Below, piece after piece: positions 18,803 to 27,988 of a stretch of DNA of 50,589 bases (positions are counted from its first letter, which is position 1; each line of letters starts with the position of its first letter). The notes under the pieces are model-generated. The model had not been told where the DNA came from and did not search any database. It saw nothing but the letters and a program-made list of their open reading frames with translations. A program made the translations under genes and the position numbers. Source of the stretch: Hyphomicrobiaceae bacterium (GTDB taxonomy: Bacteria; Pseudomonadota; Alphaproteobacteria; Rhizobiales; Hyphomicrobiaceae); assembly GCA_023384095.1 (NCBI GenBank), contig JAHDXT010000026.1, positions 1 to 50,589 of the forward strand, given 5' to 3'.

Positions 18803-18835
18803 GCGCCCGCTCGCGAAGCGGGCGCTTCGGTTTTT
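18803..18835 (+). terminator. Rho-independent terminator after the nucleotidyltransferase gene
   Basis: GCGCCCGCT (18803-18811) and AGCGGGCGC (18817-18825) form a perfect 9-bp stem with a 5-nt loop, followed by TTCGG and a TTTTT run at 18831-18835. It starts 6 bp after the stop codon and closes the peptide-island transcript. Confidence 0.85.
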
Positions 18836-18878
18836 CTACGCTAGTGTTTTTTCCGGTTCAGATTGAAACGTCCAAGTC

Positions 18879-18986
18879 CCCTCTCCCCATTCCGAATGGG
18901 GAGAGGGTTAGGGTGAGGCGCAGAAATTCGAGCCGTGCTCGCGGCTGCCCCTCACCCCGACCCTCTCCCCGCACGCGGGGAGAGGG
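18879..18986. repeat. Inverted pair of CTCTCCCC palindromes
   Basis: A 14-bp-arm palindrome (CCCTCTCCCCATTC around one base, 18879-18907) with a GGGTGAGG extension faces a second palindrome (CCCTCTCCCCGC/GCGGGGAGAGGG, 18961-18986) preceded by CCCTCACCCC. The extensions are in inverse order, so the two elements are mirror copies. This is a common REP-like arrangement; it lies at the boundary between the peptide island and the hem block. Confidence 0.7.
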
Positions 18987-19018
18987 GGAGAGCCTTTTCG
19001 ATTTCGATCGGAAATCCA

Positions 19019-20884
19019 TTAAGCGGAGCCCTTCATCGGCAGATGGAACGCCAATGGCGAAGGCCGGACGTCCTCGCCGCCTTCGGCTGGGTCGGGTCCC
19101 GGGTCATCCGGCGCGCGCAGCGGCACGAAGAGCCTGGGCTCCGCCGGCCGCGCAGATGCTTTCCGATCCGGGCGCGGATGGCGCCTGACCGGCGCCCCGG
19201 CCTGCTGCGCCTCGCCGGCGGCGCGCGCCTCGTCTGCGACGGCCGACCTGGCCGCGGCAGCCTCGCGGGCGGGCTCCGCCGGCTCCGCGGGCGGCTTGGC
19301 ATGAGCAGGTTTCTCGGGCTCGCTTGCGGTCTCGGAGGGTGGGGCGGCCGGCGCCGACTGCTGGTCGGTTTCCGCTCGAGGCGGCGCCGGCGGCTCGGGC
19401 TCCTGCCGCGCCGGCGGCTCGGGGCGGGTGACCACCTCGATGATCTCTGCTTCAGCCGCCGCCCGCGCCTCCGGACCGGGTGCCGGCGCGTCCGGCGCGG
19501 CGGCAAGCATCGGTGCGGGCCCTATCGCCGCCTCCCGCGGGGCGCCGAGCTTCATCAGCTCCTCGATCTTCTGGCCGAGCAGTGTCGCGTCGGTCTTATC
19601 CATGGCCTCGACCGGGACCCGCCACTGGAATGCGTCGAGCGCGCCGGTCACGGGCGAGATCGGCGCCCAGCGCTCGGACACGACACCGTCGGCGGTCCAG
19701 GCCGGATCGCGCGGCGCGCTGACGGCGCGCGCCAGCCACTCGCGCACGCGGCCCTTGTCGCCGTGCTGCTCGGCCTCGATGCGGGCCATGAGCGTGCAGG
19801 CGCGCTGCGTCGGTGCGGCGGACAGCAGCGGCTGCAGGGCGTGGCGCGCAGAGGCCCAGTCGCGGGCCTCGATGGCGGCGGTGGCGACGGCGATCCCGCT
19901 CTCCATCGAATGGGGGCGCAGCGCGGCGAGCTGCCTGGCCCTGTCGAGGCGGTCGCGCGGGCTGTCGCCGATCCGCGCATAGGCATAGGCGGTGGCGATG
20001 TCGGGATGCGGCGAGCGCTTCCACGTGCGCTGCAAGACCCTCGCGGCGCGCGGCGTGTTGCCTTTCGCCGCCAGCACGCGCCCGGCGATCGCCGCCGCGG
20101 GAACGAGGTCGGGGGCGAGGCCATGCGCCTCGACCGCCAGCGTCATGGCGCGCTCGGGATCGCTGTCCTCGATCTCCTGGGCCTGCGCGGCGAGCAGCAC
20201 GCCCCGGCGGCGGTCGGCTGCCGCGCGCTCCACGTGATGGTGGCGGCGGGCGACGCCGAGCGTCTGCAGCGCGCCGTCCCAGTCGGCTTCCCTGCACTGG
20301 ATCTCGAACAGCGCCTCGACCGGCCAGCCGAGCTTGGGATTGAGCGCCATGGCGCGCTCGGCGAACTGCCGCGCCGCCTCCCGCTCGCCCTCCCGCTCGG
20401 CCTCGAGGAACAGGCCGCGCAGCCCGAGCTGCTCGGTGTCCGGGGTGGCGAGCATCGCCTCGAAGATGCGCCGCGACGTCCCCCGGTCGCCCGAGAGCTG
20501 CGCCGCCTGGGCGCGCAGGAGGTGCGTCAGCGGCTCGTTCGGCAGCGATTTGCGCGCCTGGATGGCGTAGCGCGTCGCCAGCGTGCGGTCGCCGGCGCCG
20601 ATCGCGATCATGCCGCTCGACAGCGCCTCCAGCCCGCGCTTCTGGCGGCGCCGGTTGAAGAAGCGGCCGATGGCGGCCGGGCTGTGCCAGATCTGGCGCA
20701 GCGCCGTCCAAAACACCACGACGAGCCCCAGCACCACGGCGAGGATGACGATCGCCCGGAACACGCTCGTCTCGATGTCGTAGCCCTGCCACTGCACGAC
20801 CAGGCTCCCCGGCCGGTCGGCGAGCCACGACAGGCCGAACGCGAGCGCGGAGACCGCCAGCAGGTACAGAACGAGACGCAGCAT
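19019..20884 (-). CDS. hemY: HemY family protein (heme-biosynthesis-associated TPR protein)
   Basis: A 621-residue inner-membrane protein. Two transmembrane helices (LRLVLYLLAVSALAFGLSWL and VFRAIVILAVVLGLVVVFW, within residues 1-62) are followed by the HemY_N region with IGRFFNRRRQKRGLEALSSGM and TPR-like helical repeats to about residue 410. The last 170 residues are a Pro/Ala/Glu-rich, probably disordered extension. It is the proteobacterial HemY, unrelated to protoporphyrinogen oxidase; its precise role is uncertain. Its ATG overlaps the stop of the upstream mitofilin-like gene by one base. Confidence 0.92.
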   Translation of the reverse strand: MLRLVLYLLAVSALAFGLSWLADRPGSLVVQWQGYDIETSVFRAIVILAVVLGLVVVFWTALRQIWHSPAAIGRFFNRRRQKRGLEALSSGMIAIGAGDRTLATRYAIQARKSLPNEPLTHLLRAQAAQLSGDRGTSRRIFEAMLATPDTEQLGLRGLFLEAEREGEREAARQFAERAMALNPKLGWPVEALFEIQCREADWDGALQTLGVARRHHHVERAAADRRRGVLLAAQAQEIEDSDPERAMTLAVEAHGLAPDLVPAAAIAGRVLAAKGNTPRAARVLQRTWKRSPHPDIATAYAYARIGDSPRDRLDRARQLAALRPHSMESGIAVATAAIEARDWASARHALQPLLSAAPTQRACTLMARIEAEQHGDKGRVREWLARAVSAPRDPAWTADGVVSERWAPISPVTGALDAFQWRVPVEAMDKTDATLLGQKIEELMKLGAPREAAIGPAPMLAAAPDAPAPGPEARAAAEAEIIEVVTRPEPPARQEPEPPAPPRAETDQQSAPAAPPSETASEPEKPAHAKPPAEPAEPAREAAAARSAVADEARAAGEAQQAGAPVRRHPRPDRKASARPAEPRLFVPLRAPDDPGPDPAEGGEDVRPSPLAFHLPMKGSA

Positions 20885-22677
20885 TATCGGGTCCTCTTCT
20901 CGACCGGAGCCTTGCCGCTGAGCGACGCCTTGAGCTGATCCTCGACGCTCGCCAGAGCACTGCCGACCGCGGCGCGCGCCTCCACCCTGGCGAGCCAGGC
21001 TTCGGCCGGCTCCAGGGCCTTCGGCGGGAGCTGCCGCGCGTGGGCGAGGATCTCCGAGAGCTTGCCCTCCGCCAGCGCTGCCTCCATACGGCCGACGATC
21101 GCCTCGACGCTGGTGTCATCCGGGCCGTGATCGGTGCGGCGCACCCGGACGACGGATTTGGCGCCGTGCAGCAGCCGATCGAAGGCGGAGGCATCCGACG
21201 GCATGCTCGCCGCGTCGAGGACGGCGTGGGCGACAGGGCGGAACTCCCGCGTCAGCTCGCTCAGCGTCGGGACGCCCTGGTCCTTGTAGCGCTCGAGTAC
21301 CGCGAGATCGATCCTGCCGGCGCCGGCGCTGACGACCTCCGACAGCTCCGCCGTGTAGCTGCCGCCGCGGTCGAGCGCGCGCTTGAGATTGCCGAGCTCG
21401 AGGGCGAGCACGATGCGCTCCGCGTTGGCGCGGCGATCCGCCTCGCTCTTGACGACCCCCTGAACGCTCTGCTCGAGGGCCGCGATGCGGCCTTCGACCG
21501 GCGTCACGGCAGCCGTCAAGTCCTGCGCCCGCGCGACGGTCTTGAGCTGCGCGGCAAGCTCGCCCTTCAGCCCGTCGGCGGCGCTGCGCAGGCTGCCCGC
21601 CTCCTCCTGCAGGGCGCGCAAGGTCTGCTCCAGCCGGTCATCGGCCGCCTTGAGCGCTTCCGCGCGCTGAGACAGCCGGGCGAGCTCGGTCTTCGAGGCC
21701 GCCAGCTCGCGGTCCATGCGCAGCGTGGCGGAGCGCGCCGCCTCGCTCGCCTCGGCCGACTGCGCCAGGCGCGTCTCGAGCTCCGCGCTCAGGCTCTTGC
21801 GCAGCTCGGCGATCTGGTTGGGGAGCGTCGATTCCAGGTCCGCGAGCTTGCCGGTGATGGCGGCGAGCTGCGGGATGCGGCCCGGCTGCTCGCCGCCGGC
21901 GGCGGCAGTCAGCGTGGCGAGGATCTGCTCCAGCTTGGCGACGCGCTCCACCAACTCGCCACGCGCGCCCGGCTGGCCGATGCGCTCGCCCAGGCTCTTG
22001 GTCTCGCCGGCCAGCCTGGCTTGCTGCTCGGAGAGCGCGCCGACGGCGCGGTCGATCTCGTCGAGGCGGGCGAGCCGGCCGGCGACGTCGGCGAGCTTGC
22101 GCTCGAGCTCCGCCGCGGTGACGGCGGGGCTGGAACGTTGCTCGGCGATCGCCCGCTCGGCCGTGGTCAGCCGCTTCTGCAGGTCGCCGACGACCTGGGG
22201 CGATGGCCCGCCACTCAGTCCGACCCGCGGGCCCAAGGCGTCCGCCAGCAGCAGCGCGAGGAAGCCGCCTGCGACACCTGCGGCGAGATGCGTCAGCAGC
22301 CGCCCGATGCCGCCTGGCGGCTTTGGCGCAGCAGCAGGCTTGCTCTCCGGGCCGGCGGACGATTTCGGCGCCTTGGCTCCGGCAATCGTCTGTGCAGTCC
22401 CCTGGGAGGCGGCGGGCTTTGCCGCCGCACTCGCGGCTGGCGGTACGCTGCCCGTGTGGCGCACCGGTTCTGCCGGCTTCGGCGGCGCAAGAGACGCCGG
22501 GGCGGCCGCGGGCTTCGCCCCGGCACCGGACGCCCCCGTCTCCGCAGCGGCCGGCGGCTTGCCCTCGCCGCTCGAGACTTCGGTCGCCTTGAGGTCGAGG
22601 AGCGCCGAGGGCTTCTTCGGACCTTCCGGAGCGGACTTTCCCGCACCCTTGGCGGGGCCGTCGTTCTTGCTGGTCAT
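20884..22677 (-). CDS. Mitofilin/Mic60-like inner-membrane protein
   Basis: A 597-residue protein between hemD and hemY. Residues 1-135 are Ala/Pro/Lys-rich and disordered; one transmembrane helix (HLAAGVAGGFLALLLADALG, about 145-165) anchors it. A long coiled coil (about 175-430) precedes the C-terminal mitofilin-type domain with VVRVRRTDHGPDD and LPPKALEPAEAWLARVEARA. Alphaproteobacterial Mic60 homologues are encoded in exactly this hem context and shape the inner membrane. The ATG at 22677 is preferred over one 21 codons upstream because the lysine-rich start (MTSKNDGPAKG) matches relatives as I recall them. Confidence 0.88.
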   Translation of the reverse strand: MTSKNDGPAKGAGKSAPEGPKKPSALLDLKATEVSSGEGKPPAAAETGASGAGAKPAAAPASLAPPKPAEPVRHTGSVPPAASAAAKPAASQGTAQTIAGAKAPKSSAGPESKPAAAPKPPGGIGRLLTHLAAGVAGGFLALLLADALGPRVGLSGGPSPQVVGDLQKRLTTAERAIAEQRSSPAVTAAELERKLADVAGRLARLDEIDRAVGALSEQQARLAGETKSLGERIGQPGARGELVERVAKLEQILATLTAAAGGEQPGRIPQLAAITGKLADLESTLPNQIAELRKSLSAELETRLAQSAEASEAARSATLRMDRELAASKTELARLSQRAEALKAADDRLEQTLRALQEEAGSLRSAADGLKGELAAQLKTVARAQDLTAAVTPVEGRIAALEQSVQGVVKSEADRRANAERIVLALELGNLKRALDRGGSYTAELSEVVSAGAGRIDLAVLERYKDQGVPTLSELTREFRPVAHAVLDAASMPSDASAFDRLLHGAKSVVRVRRTDHGPDDTSVEAIVGRMEAALAEGKLSEILAHARQLPPKALEPAEAWLARVEARAAVGSALASVEDQLKASLSGKAPVEKRTR

Positions 22678-22785
22678 GGCAGCGGCAAACCTCTCGAGCA
22701 GCGGGAGGCCATGTCGACGCAATCCGATCGCTCGGGTCACGTCGAGGAATCGTGCCTGAACGCTGGTTGCTTCCGGGTTGATTTT

Positions 22786-23517
22786 CTAGGCTGATTGTGG
22801 CGCGGCGCGTGCTGTCAGGGCAAGCACTTCCTGCAGGTTGGGCTCAGCAGCGACTTCTACCTTCGCGGGGGCGAGTTGCTCAAGTTGTGCGGCCGCGACG
22901 GCCGAGATGCAATAGTGCGTCAGCCCGCGAACGGCATCGGCGAGCCCGTGGGCCGCCACGAGCCGGACGTAGATCTCAGCCGTCCGGGGAGAGAGCAGCA
23001 GGACGCCGTCGATGCGGTTGCTGGACAGGCGTGCCGCCGTCGAGCCGCTCAACCGTGTCGCGGGCTCGGCCGCGTAAACGACAGGCCGCAGGACGTGAAA
23101 CCCGAGGCGGGCGAGCTCGCTGGCGAAGTCGAACGCCAGCGTGTCGCCGGCCAGATGCAACAGCGGCCCGCCGTTCACGTCGGCTCGCTCGACGATGAAG
23201 CTGACGAGCTGGCGTCCCGTCCCCGGGCCCTTGACGACCTGCCGGAAGCCGAGAGCGCGAGCCGTAGCCGCCGTCCCCGGACCGACGGCGAACAGAGGCA
23301 GCATCAGCGCATCGTCGAATGCGGGACTTGCAGCCAGCGCCCTCAACCCGTTGCGGCTGGTGGCGATCAGCGCCTGCACACCGTCGAGCTCGATCGGATC
23401 GGCGTTGTCGAAGCGGATCGTGATCAGCGGCTCGATCAGCACCTCGTGGCCCTGCGCCACCAGATGCGCCCGCAGCGCGGCCGCATCGGGTTCAGGGCGT
23501 GTGACGAGGAGACGCAT
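22786..23517 (-). CDS. hemD: Uroporphyrinogen-III synthase
   Basis: Cyclises hydroxymethylbilane to uroporphyrinogen III. 243 residues from MRLLVTRPEPDAAALRAHL, the usual HemD N-terminus. Other expected features are the QALIATSRNGLRAL strand-helix, FAVGPGTAATARALGF and, in the second lobe, GVLLLSPRTAEIYVRLV. The ATG at 23517 overlaps the hemC TGA (TGATG). The mitofilin-like gene follows after 108 bp. Confidence 0.93.
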   Translation of the reverse strand: MRLLVTRPEPDAAALRAHLVAQGHEVLIEPLITIRFDNADPIELDGVQALIATSRNGLRALAASPAFDDALMLPLFAVGPGTAATARALGFRQVVKGPGTGRQLVSFIVERADVNGGPLLHLAGDTLAFDFASELARLGFHVLRPVVYAAEPATRLSGSTAARLSSNRIDGVLLLSPRTAEIYVRLVAAHGLADAVRGLTHYCISAVAAAQLEQLAPAKVEVAAEPNLQEVLALTARAAPQSA

Positions 23518-24446
23518 CAGCCGGTCCACTGAAAGAAATCGGGGCCGGCGCGCGCCCTGAGCTCGCAGCCCGCGTCGTCGCCCATGGCTCCGGCGTCGGC
23601 GGGTGAGCCCTGCCGGCGCGTCTCGTGGGACCGGCTTCCGTCCGGGGACAGGATCATGCCGCGGAAATGGACGGTGCCGTCGCGCAGCTCCGCCAGTCCG
23701 GCGATCGGCGTCCGGCAGCTCCCTTCCAGGCGGGCGAGAAAGGCGCGCTCCGTTGCTACACAGACGGTCGTCTCCGCGTGGTCGAGGGCCGAGACGAGGC
23801 GGGCCGTGTCCTGATCGGCGCTGCGGACCTCGACACCGATCGCGCCCTGCGCGACGGCGGGCAGCATGTCCTCGGTCGCCATGACGGCGGTGATCCGGTC
23901 CGACTGGCCGAGGCGGTTCAGCCCGGCGCAGGCCAGAAAGGTCGCATCCGCCACGCCCTGCTCCAGCTTGCGCAGCCGGGTGTCCACGTTGCCGCGGAAC
24001 TCGGCGACCTGGAGGTCGGGCCGCAGCCTGCGAACCTGGGCCTGCCGGCGCAGCGACGAGCTGCCGACGACCGCGCCCGGCGGCAGGTCGGCAATTGAGC
24101 CGTAGCGCAAGCTGATGAACGCGTCGCGCACGTCCTCGCGCGGCAGCATGGCGGCCATGACGAGCCCGTCGGGGAGGGCCGTCGGCATGTCCTTCATGGA
24201 ATGGACCGCCAGCTCGATCTCGCCCGCGATCAGCGCCTCCTCGATCTCCTTGGTGAAGAGGCCCTTGCCGCCCGCCTCCGCGAGCGGCCGGTCCTGGATG
24301 CGGTCGCCGCTGGTCTTGAACGTGCGGACCTCGATGGCGGCCCCGTCGATGCCGTGCGCGGCCGCGAGCCGCCGGGCCACCTCGTGCGCCTGCGCCAGCG
24401 CCAGCGGCGATCCGCGGCTTCCGATGCGTATCCTGTCAGCTTGCAC
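23517..24446 (-). CDS. hemC: Hydroxymethylbilane synthase (porphobilinogen deaminase)
   Basis: Polymerises four porphobilinogens. The N-terminus RIRIGSRGSPLALAQA, the AVHSMKDMP loop, GSSSLRRQAQV, EFRGNVDTRLRKL and the cofactor-carrying cysteine in LEGSCRTPIAG (C244) are all present. I chose the GTG at 24446 (309 residues) because GGAGA lies about 8 nt before it and the length fits; another GTG at 24473 would add nine residues. It is divergent from tsaD across a 111-bp spacer, a layout conserved in Hyphomicrobiales. Confidence 0.94.
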   Translation of the reverse strand: MQADRIRIGSRGSPLALAQAHEVARRLAAAHGIDGAAIEVRTFKTSGDRIQDRPLAEAGGKGLFTKEIEEALIAGEIELAVHSMKDMPTALPDGLVMAAMLPREDVRDAFISLRYGSIADLPPGAVVGSSSLRRQAQVRRLRPDLQVAEFRGNVDTRLRKLEQGVADATFLACAGLNRLGQSDRITAVMATEDMLPAVAQGAIGVEVRSADQDTARLVSALDHAETTVCVATERAFLARLEGSCRTPIAGLAELRDGTVHFRGMILSPDGSRSHETRRQGSPADAGAMGDDAGCELRARAGPDFFQWTG

Positions 24447-24557
24447 GCGCCGATCTCCGGATGCTAGGCCCACCCTCGTGTGGCGAGCCGGTCACATGGA
24501 CATTCATGCTCCCGGCAGCCGGAAGACGCAAACAGCGCGATTGGATCAAGACGCCAC

Positions 24558-25664
24558 ATGAGCCTCGAGCCCGCCAGCAACCGCGTGCCCGTCCTGGTGC
24601 TCGGAATCGAGACGAGCTGCGACGAGACCGCGGCCGCGGTGGTGGCCCGCGACGGCCCTGGCCGCGGGCGGCTGCTGTCGAATGTGGTCCGCTCGCAATG
24701 GGAGCAGCATCGCAAGTTCGAGGGCGTGGTGCCCGAGATCGCCGCCAGGGCGCACGTCGAATGCCTCGACACCATCATCGCCGAGGCACTGACCGAGGCC
24801 GGGTTGAGCCTGGCCGAGCTCGACGGCATCGCCGTGACGGCAGGACCCGGGCTGATCGGCGGCCTGCTGGTGGGGCTGACCACGGCCAAGGCGCTGACTC
24901 TGGCCTGCCGGAAGCCGCTCGTCGCTGTCAACCACCTGGAGGCGCATGCACTGACCGTCGGGCTCACGGAGGGGATCGAGCCGCCCTACCTGCTGCTGCT
25001 GGTCTCCGGCGGGCACACACAGCTTCTGCTCGTGCACGACGTCGGCCATTACGAGCGCCTCGGCACGACGATCGACGACGCTCTTGGCGAGGCGTTCGAC
25101 AAGACGGCGAAGCTGCTCGGGCTCGGCTTCCCCGGCGGTCCCGCGGTGGAGCGCATGGCGCGCGAGGGCGATCCCCGGCGCTTCGCGTTGCCGCGGCCGA
25201 TGCTCGGACGCGAGGAGCCGCACTTCTCGTTCGCCGGCCTGAAGACGGCGGTCAGGCGCCAGGCCGAGGCGCTCGCGCCGCTGGCGGAGGGGGACATCCG
25301 GGACCTCTGCGCGAGCTTCGAGGCGGCCGTGGCCGATGTCGTGGTGGACCGCTGCGCCCGCGCCATGCGCATCGCCGAGGACCGGCTCGGGGCCGTGCGG
25401 CACCTGGTGGTGGCCGGCGGCGTGGCCGCCAACCAGCGGCTCAGGGAGGCGCTGGCCCGCCTCGCCGCGGCCAGCGGCCATACTCTCCACGTGCCGCCGC
25501 TGGCGCTCTGCGGCGACAACGCTGCCATGGTCGCCTGGGCCGGCGCCGAACGCCTCGTGCGCGGCCACACGGATCCCCTCGATGCGCCGGCCCGGGCGCG
25601 CTGGCCCCTCGATCAGCTCGCCCGACCGGTGCTCGGCGGCGGACGGCATGGAGCCAAGGCATGA
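24558..25664 (+). CDS. tsaD: tRNA N6-adenosine threonylcarbamoyltransferase TsaD
   Basis: Transfers the threonylcarbamoyl group to A37 of ANN-decoding tRNAs, working with TsaB and TsaE. The 368-residue length is standard. The ATP-binding [14 protein letters not shown] start, the metal-binding HLEAH motif at 126-130, [11 protein letters not shown] and [12 protein letters not shown] are intact, as is the [13 protein letters not shown] end motif. It starts at 24558 and overlaps gpsA by 4 nt (ATGA). Confidence 0.97.
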   Translation: MSLEPASNRVPVLVLGIETSCDETAAAVVARDGPGRGRLLSNVVRSQWEQHRKFEGVVPEIAARAHVECLDTIIAEALTEAGLSLAELDGIAVTAGPGLIGGLLVGLTTAKALTLACRKPLVAVNHLEAHALTVGLTEGIEPPYLLLLVSGGHTQLLLVHDVGHYERLGTTIDDALGEAFDKTAKLLGLGFPGGPAVERMAREGDPRRFALPRPMLGREEPHFSFAGLKTAVRRQAEALAPLAEGDIRDLCASFEAAVADVVVDRCARAMRIAEDRLGAVRHLVVAGGVAANQRLREALARLAAASGHTLHVPPLALCGDNAAMVAWAGAERLVRGHTDPLDAPARARWPLDQLARPVLGGGRHGAKA

Positions 25665-26686
25665 ATCCTGCGTCCGACGGGGCAAGCCGCACGAGCCCGC
25701 TGACAGTCGGAGTGATCGGCGCCGGCGCATGGGGAACGGCGCTGGCGCTGGTGGCGGCCCGGGCAGGCCATCGGGTCATCCTGTGGGCACGGCAGAAGCA
25801 GGTCGCCCACGCCATCGACACGGCGCACGAGAACGCGGGCAGATTGCCGGGAGTAGCACTTCCCGAGACGGTGGCAGGGACCTGCGAGCCGGCCGACCTG
25901 GCGGCCTCGGACCTCGTGCTCGTCGCGACTCCGGCGCAGGCGGTGCGGAGCGTGATGGCCTCGTTCAGGCCGCATCTCGCCGCCGGCGTACCGGCCGTCA
26001 TCACTGCTAAGGGCATCGAGCAGAGCACGTCGCGGTTCATGGCCGACGTGCTCGGCGAGGTCTGCCCCGATGCCGAGCCGCTGGTGCTGTCGGGTCCGAG
26101 CTTCGCCATCGACGTGGCGCGGGGGCTGCCGACGGCCGTCACGCTGGCCGCGCGCTCGCTGGAGATCGCCCGTCCTGCCGCCGAAACGCTCAGTCTGCCG
26201 ACATTCCGCCCGTACATCTCGGACGACCTCGTCGGCGTGCAGGCGGGCGGCGCCGTGAAGAACGTGCTGGCCATCGCGTGCGGCATCGTGACCGGCCGCG
26301 GACTTGGCGAGAGTGCGCGGGCCGCCCTCATCGCGCGCGCCTTCGCGGAGCTGTCGCGGTTCGGCACGGCGCTCGGCGCCCGGCGCGAGACGCTGGCCGG
26401 TTTGTCGGGGCTGGGCGACCTGGTGCTCACGTGCTCGAGCCGGCAGTCGCGGAACTTCCGGCTCGGCCTCGCGCTCGGCGAAGGGCAGCCCTTGCAGGCA
26501 GCGGCCGCGGGCCTGCGCGGCGTCAGCGAGGGCGCCTACACCGCCGCGGCCGTGGTCAGGATCGCCGCCGACCTCGGCCTCGAGGTTCCCGTCTCGGCAG
26601 CGGTCCTCGACATCCTCGACGGGCGGCTCTCGATCCCCGCGGCCATCGACAGCCTCATGCAGCGGCCCCTGAAGGCGGAGGATTGA
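25661..26686 (+). CDS. gpsA: Glycerol-3-phosphate dehydrogenase [NAD(P)+]
   Basis: Reduces dihydroxyacetone phosphate to sn-glycerol-3-phosphate for phospholipid synthesis. The 341 residues begin with the Rossmann motif [19 protein letters not shown], then [10 protein letters not shown], the [17 protein letters not shown] segment, the catalytic [15 protein letters not shown] lysine region and [14 protein letters not shown]. Overlap with tsaD implies co-translation. It acts in the biosynthetic direction, opposite to the FAD-dependent enzyme encoded at 41.8 kb. Confidence 0.96.
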   Translation: MNPASDGASRTSPLTVGVIGAGAWGTALALVAARAGHRVILWARQKQVAHAIDTAHENAGRLPGVALPETVAGTCEPADLAASDLVLVATPAQAVRSVMASFRPHLAAGVPAVITAKGIEQSTSRFMADVLGEVCPDAEPLVLSGPSFAIDVARGLPTAVTLAARSLEIARPAAETLSLPTFRPYISDDLVGVQAGGAVKNVLAIACGIVTGRGLGESARAALIARAFAELSRFGTALGARRETLAGLSGLGDLVLTCSSRQSRNFRLGLALGEGQPLQAAAAGLRGVSEGAYTAAAVVRIAADLGLEVPVSAAVLDILDGRLSIPAAIDSLMQRPLKAED

Positions 26687-26728
26687 GAGCGGCCGGTACG
26701 CCTGCGCACATGGAGCTGAGACAGCCCG

Positions 26729-27223
26729 ATGCCGAAAAAGAAAGCAGCAGCCGGCTCATCGAAAGCGCCGCGCATCCGGCATTGGCTTTTCAAGTCGGAG
26801 CCGGACGCGTTCTCGTGGGAGATGCTGAAGGCTCGCGGGACCCGCGGGGAGCCGTGGGACGGCGTGCGCAACTACCAGGCCCGCAACAACATGCGCGCCA
26901 TGCGGGTCGGCGATCTCGGGTTTTTCTACCACTCCCAGGAGGGCAAGGAGATCGTCGGGATCGTGGAGGTGATCGCACCGGCGCATCCGGACCCCACGGA
27001 TGACACCGGCACCTGGGAGTGCGTCGACGTGAAGGCGGTCACGGACATGCCGCGCCCCGTCACGCTGGCCGAGGCCAAGGCGCGTCCCGGGCTCGCCGGC
27101 ATGGCGCTCGTCACCTCGACGCGGCTCTCGGTGCAGCCGGTGACGGCGGAGGAGTGGGACGTCATCTGCCGGATGGGCGGTCTCGATCCGAAGCGGATCA
27201 AGGCCCTAGCGAAAAGCGAATAG
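26729..27223 (+). CDS. EVE domain-containing protein
   Basis: A 164-residue protein with a Lys-rich start and an EVE (PUA-like) domain from about residue 16: HWLFKSEPDAFSWEML, the WDGVRNYQARNNMRAM motif, GDLGFFYHSQEGKEIVGI and ALVTSTRLSVQPVTAEEWD. These proteins resemble human THYN1 and are thought to bind modified bases; no catalytic function is established. It follows gpsA after 42 bp. Confidence 0.92.
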   Translation: MPKKKAAAGSSKAPRIRHWLFKSEPDAFSWEMLKARGTRGEPWDGVRNYQARNNMRAMRVGDLGFFYHSQEGKEIVGIVEVIAPAHPDPTDDTGTWECVDVKAVTDMPRPVTLAEAKARPGLAGMALVTSTRLSVQPVTAEEWDVICRMGGLDPKRIKALAKSE

Positions 27224-27286
27224 GGGAACGGAGAGCCTGTTGGAAGTGGCGATCATGGGGGCGGCTGTGGTGGATGAGCGGTTGCC

Positions 27287-27952
27287 ATGATCGAGATCGA
27301 TGCGTCGGCGTTCATCCGCGGGAACACGCGCCTTCAGGCGCCCCCGCTGACGCCGGAGATCGTGCTGCATCTCGCCTCCGAGTCGCTGCCCATCTGGCTC
27401 AAGACCGAGGAGGAGCTGGGCGCAATGAACGTGCCGCCGCCGTACTGGGCCTTCGCCTGGGCGGGCGGTCAGGCCCTGGCGCGCTATGTGCTGGACAATC
27501 CAGAGGCCGTGGCAGGCAAAGACGCGGTCGATGTCGGCTCCGGCAGCGGTCTGGTGGCGATCGCGGCGGCGCGGGCAGGGGCGCGCCAGGTGCTTGCGCT
27601 CGATGTCGATCTGCTGGCGATCGCCGCGATCGGGATGAATGCTGCTGCGAACAGGGTGGCCGTTTTCGCGTCCTCGCAGGACATGCTCGGCGGACCTCCG
27701 CCGCAGGCAGACGTGCTCCTGGTCGGCGATCTGTTCTACGAGCGCGAGCTCGCAGGGCGCGTCATGGATCTGATCGACGCGGCGGCGCGGCGGGGCAGCG
27801 ACGTGCTCGTCGGCGATCCGCAACGCAGCTATTTCCCCGCGGAGCGCTTCGTCGAGGTCGCCGCTTATGAGGTGGCGGTCACGCGTGAGCTGGAGGACGC
27901 CGAGATCAAGCGCACGACCGTCTGGCGGCTCGCCGGGTCACAGGCAGCCTGA
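27287..27952 (+). CDS. Class I SAM methyltransferase, ETFB-lysine methyltransferase type
   Basis: A 221-residue methyltransferase. The N-terminal IRGNTRLQAPPLTPEIVLHL and PPPYWAFAWAGGQALARY segments and SAM motif I AVDVGSGSGLVAIAAARAGA match the family of METTL20/ETFBKMT and its bacterial counterparts, which methylate lysines near the docking site of the electron-transfer flavoprotein beta subunit. The motif VGDLFYERELAG would be the active-site segment. The family is related to PrmA, but the protein lacks the PrmA N-terminal domain. The target is inferred from family membership only. Confidence 0.8.
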   Translation: MIEIDASAFIRGNTRLQAPPLTPEIVLHLASESLPIWLKTEEELGAMNVPPPYWAFAWAGGQALARYVLDNPEAVAGKDAVDVGSGSGLVAIAAARAGARQVLALDVDLLAIAAIGMNAAANRVAVFASSQDMLGGPPPQADVLLVGDLFYERELAGRVMDLIDAAARRGSDVLVGDPQRSYFPAERFVEVAAYEVAVTRELEDAEIKRTTVWRLAGSQAA

Positions 27953-27988
27953 TCCCTGCTATCCTGCGCCGGCACTCGGGAGGGCGGC

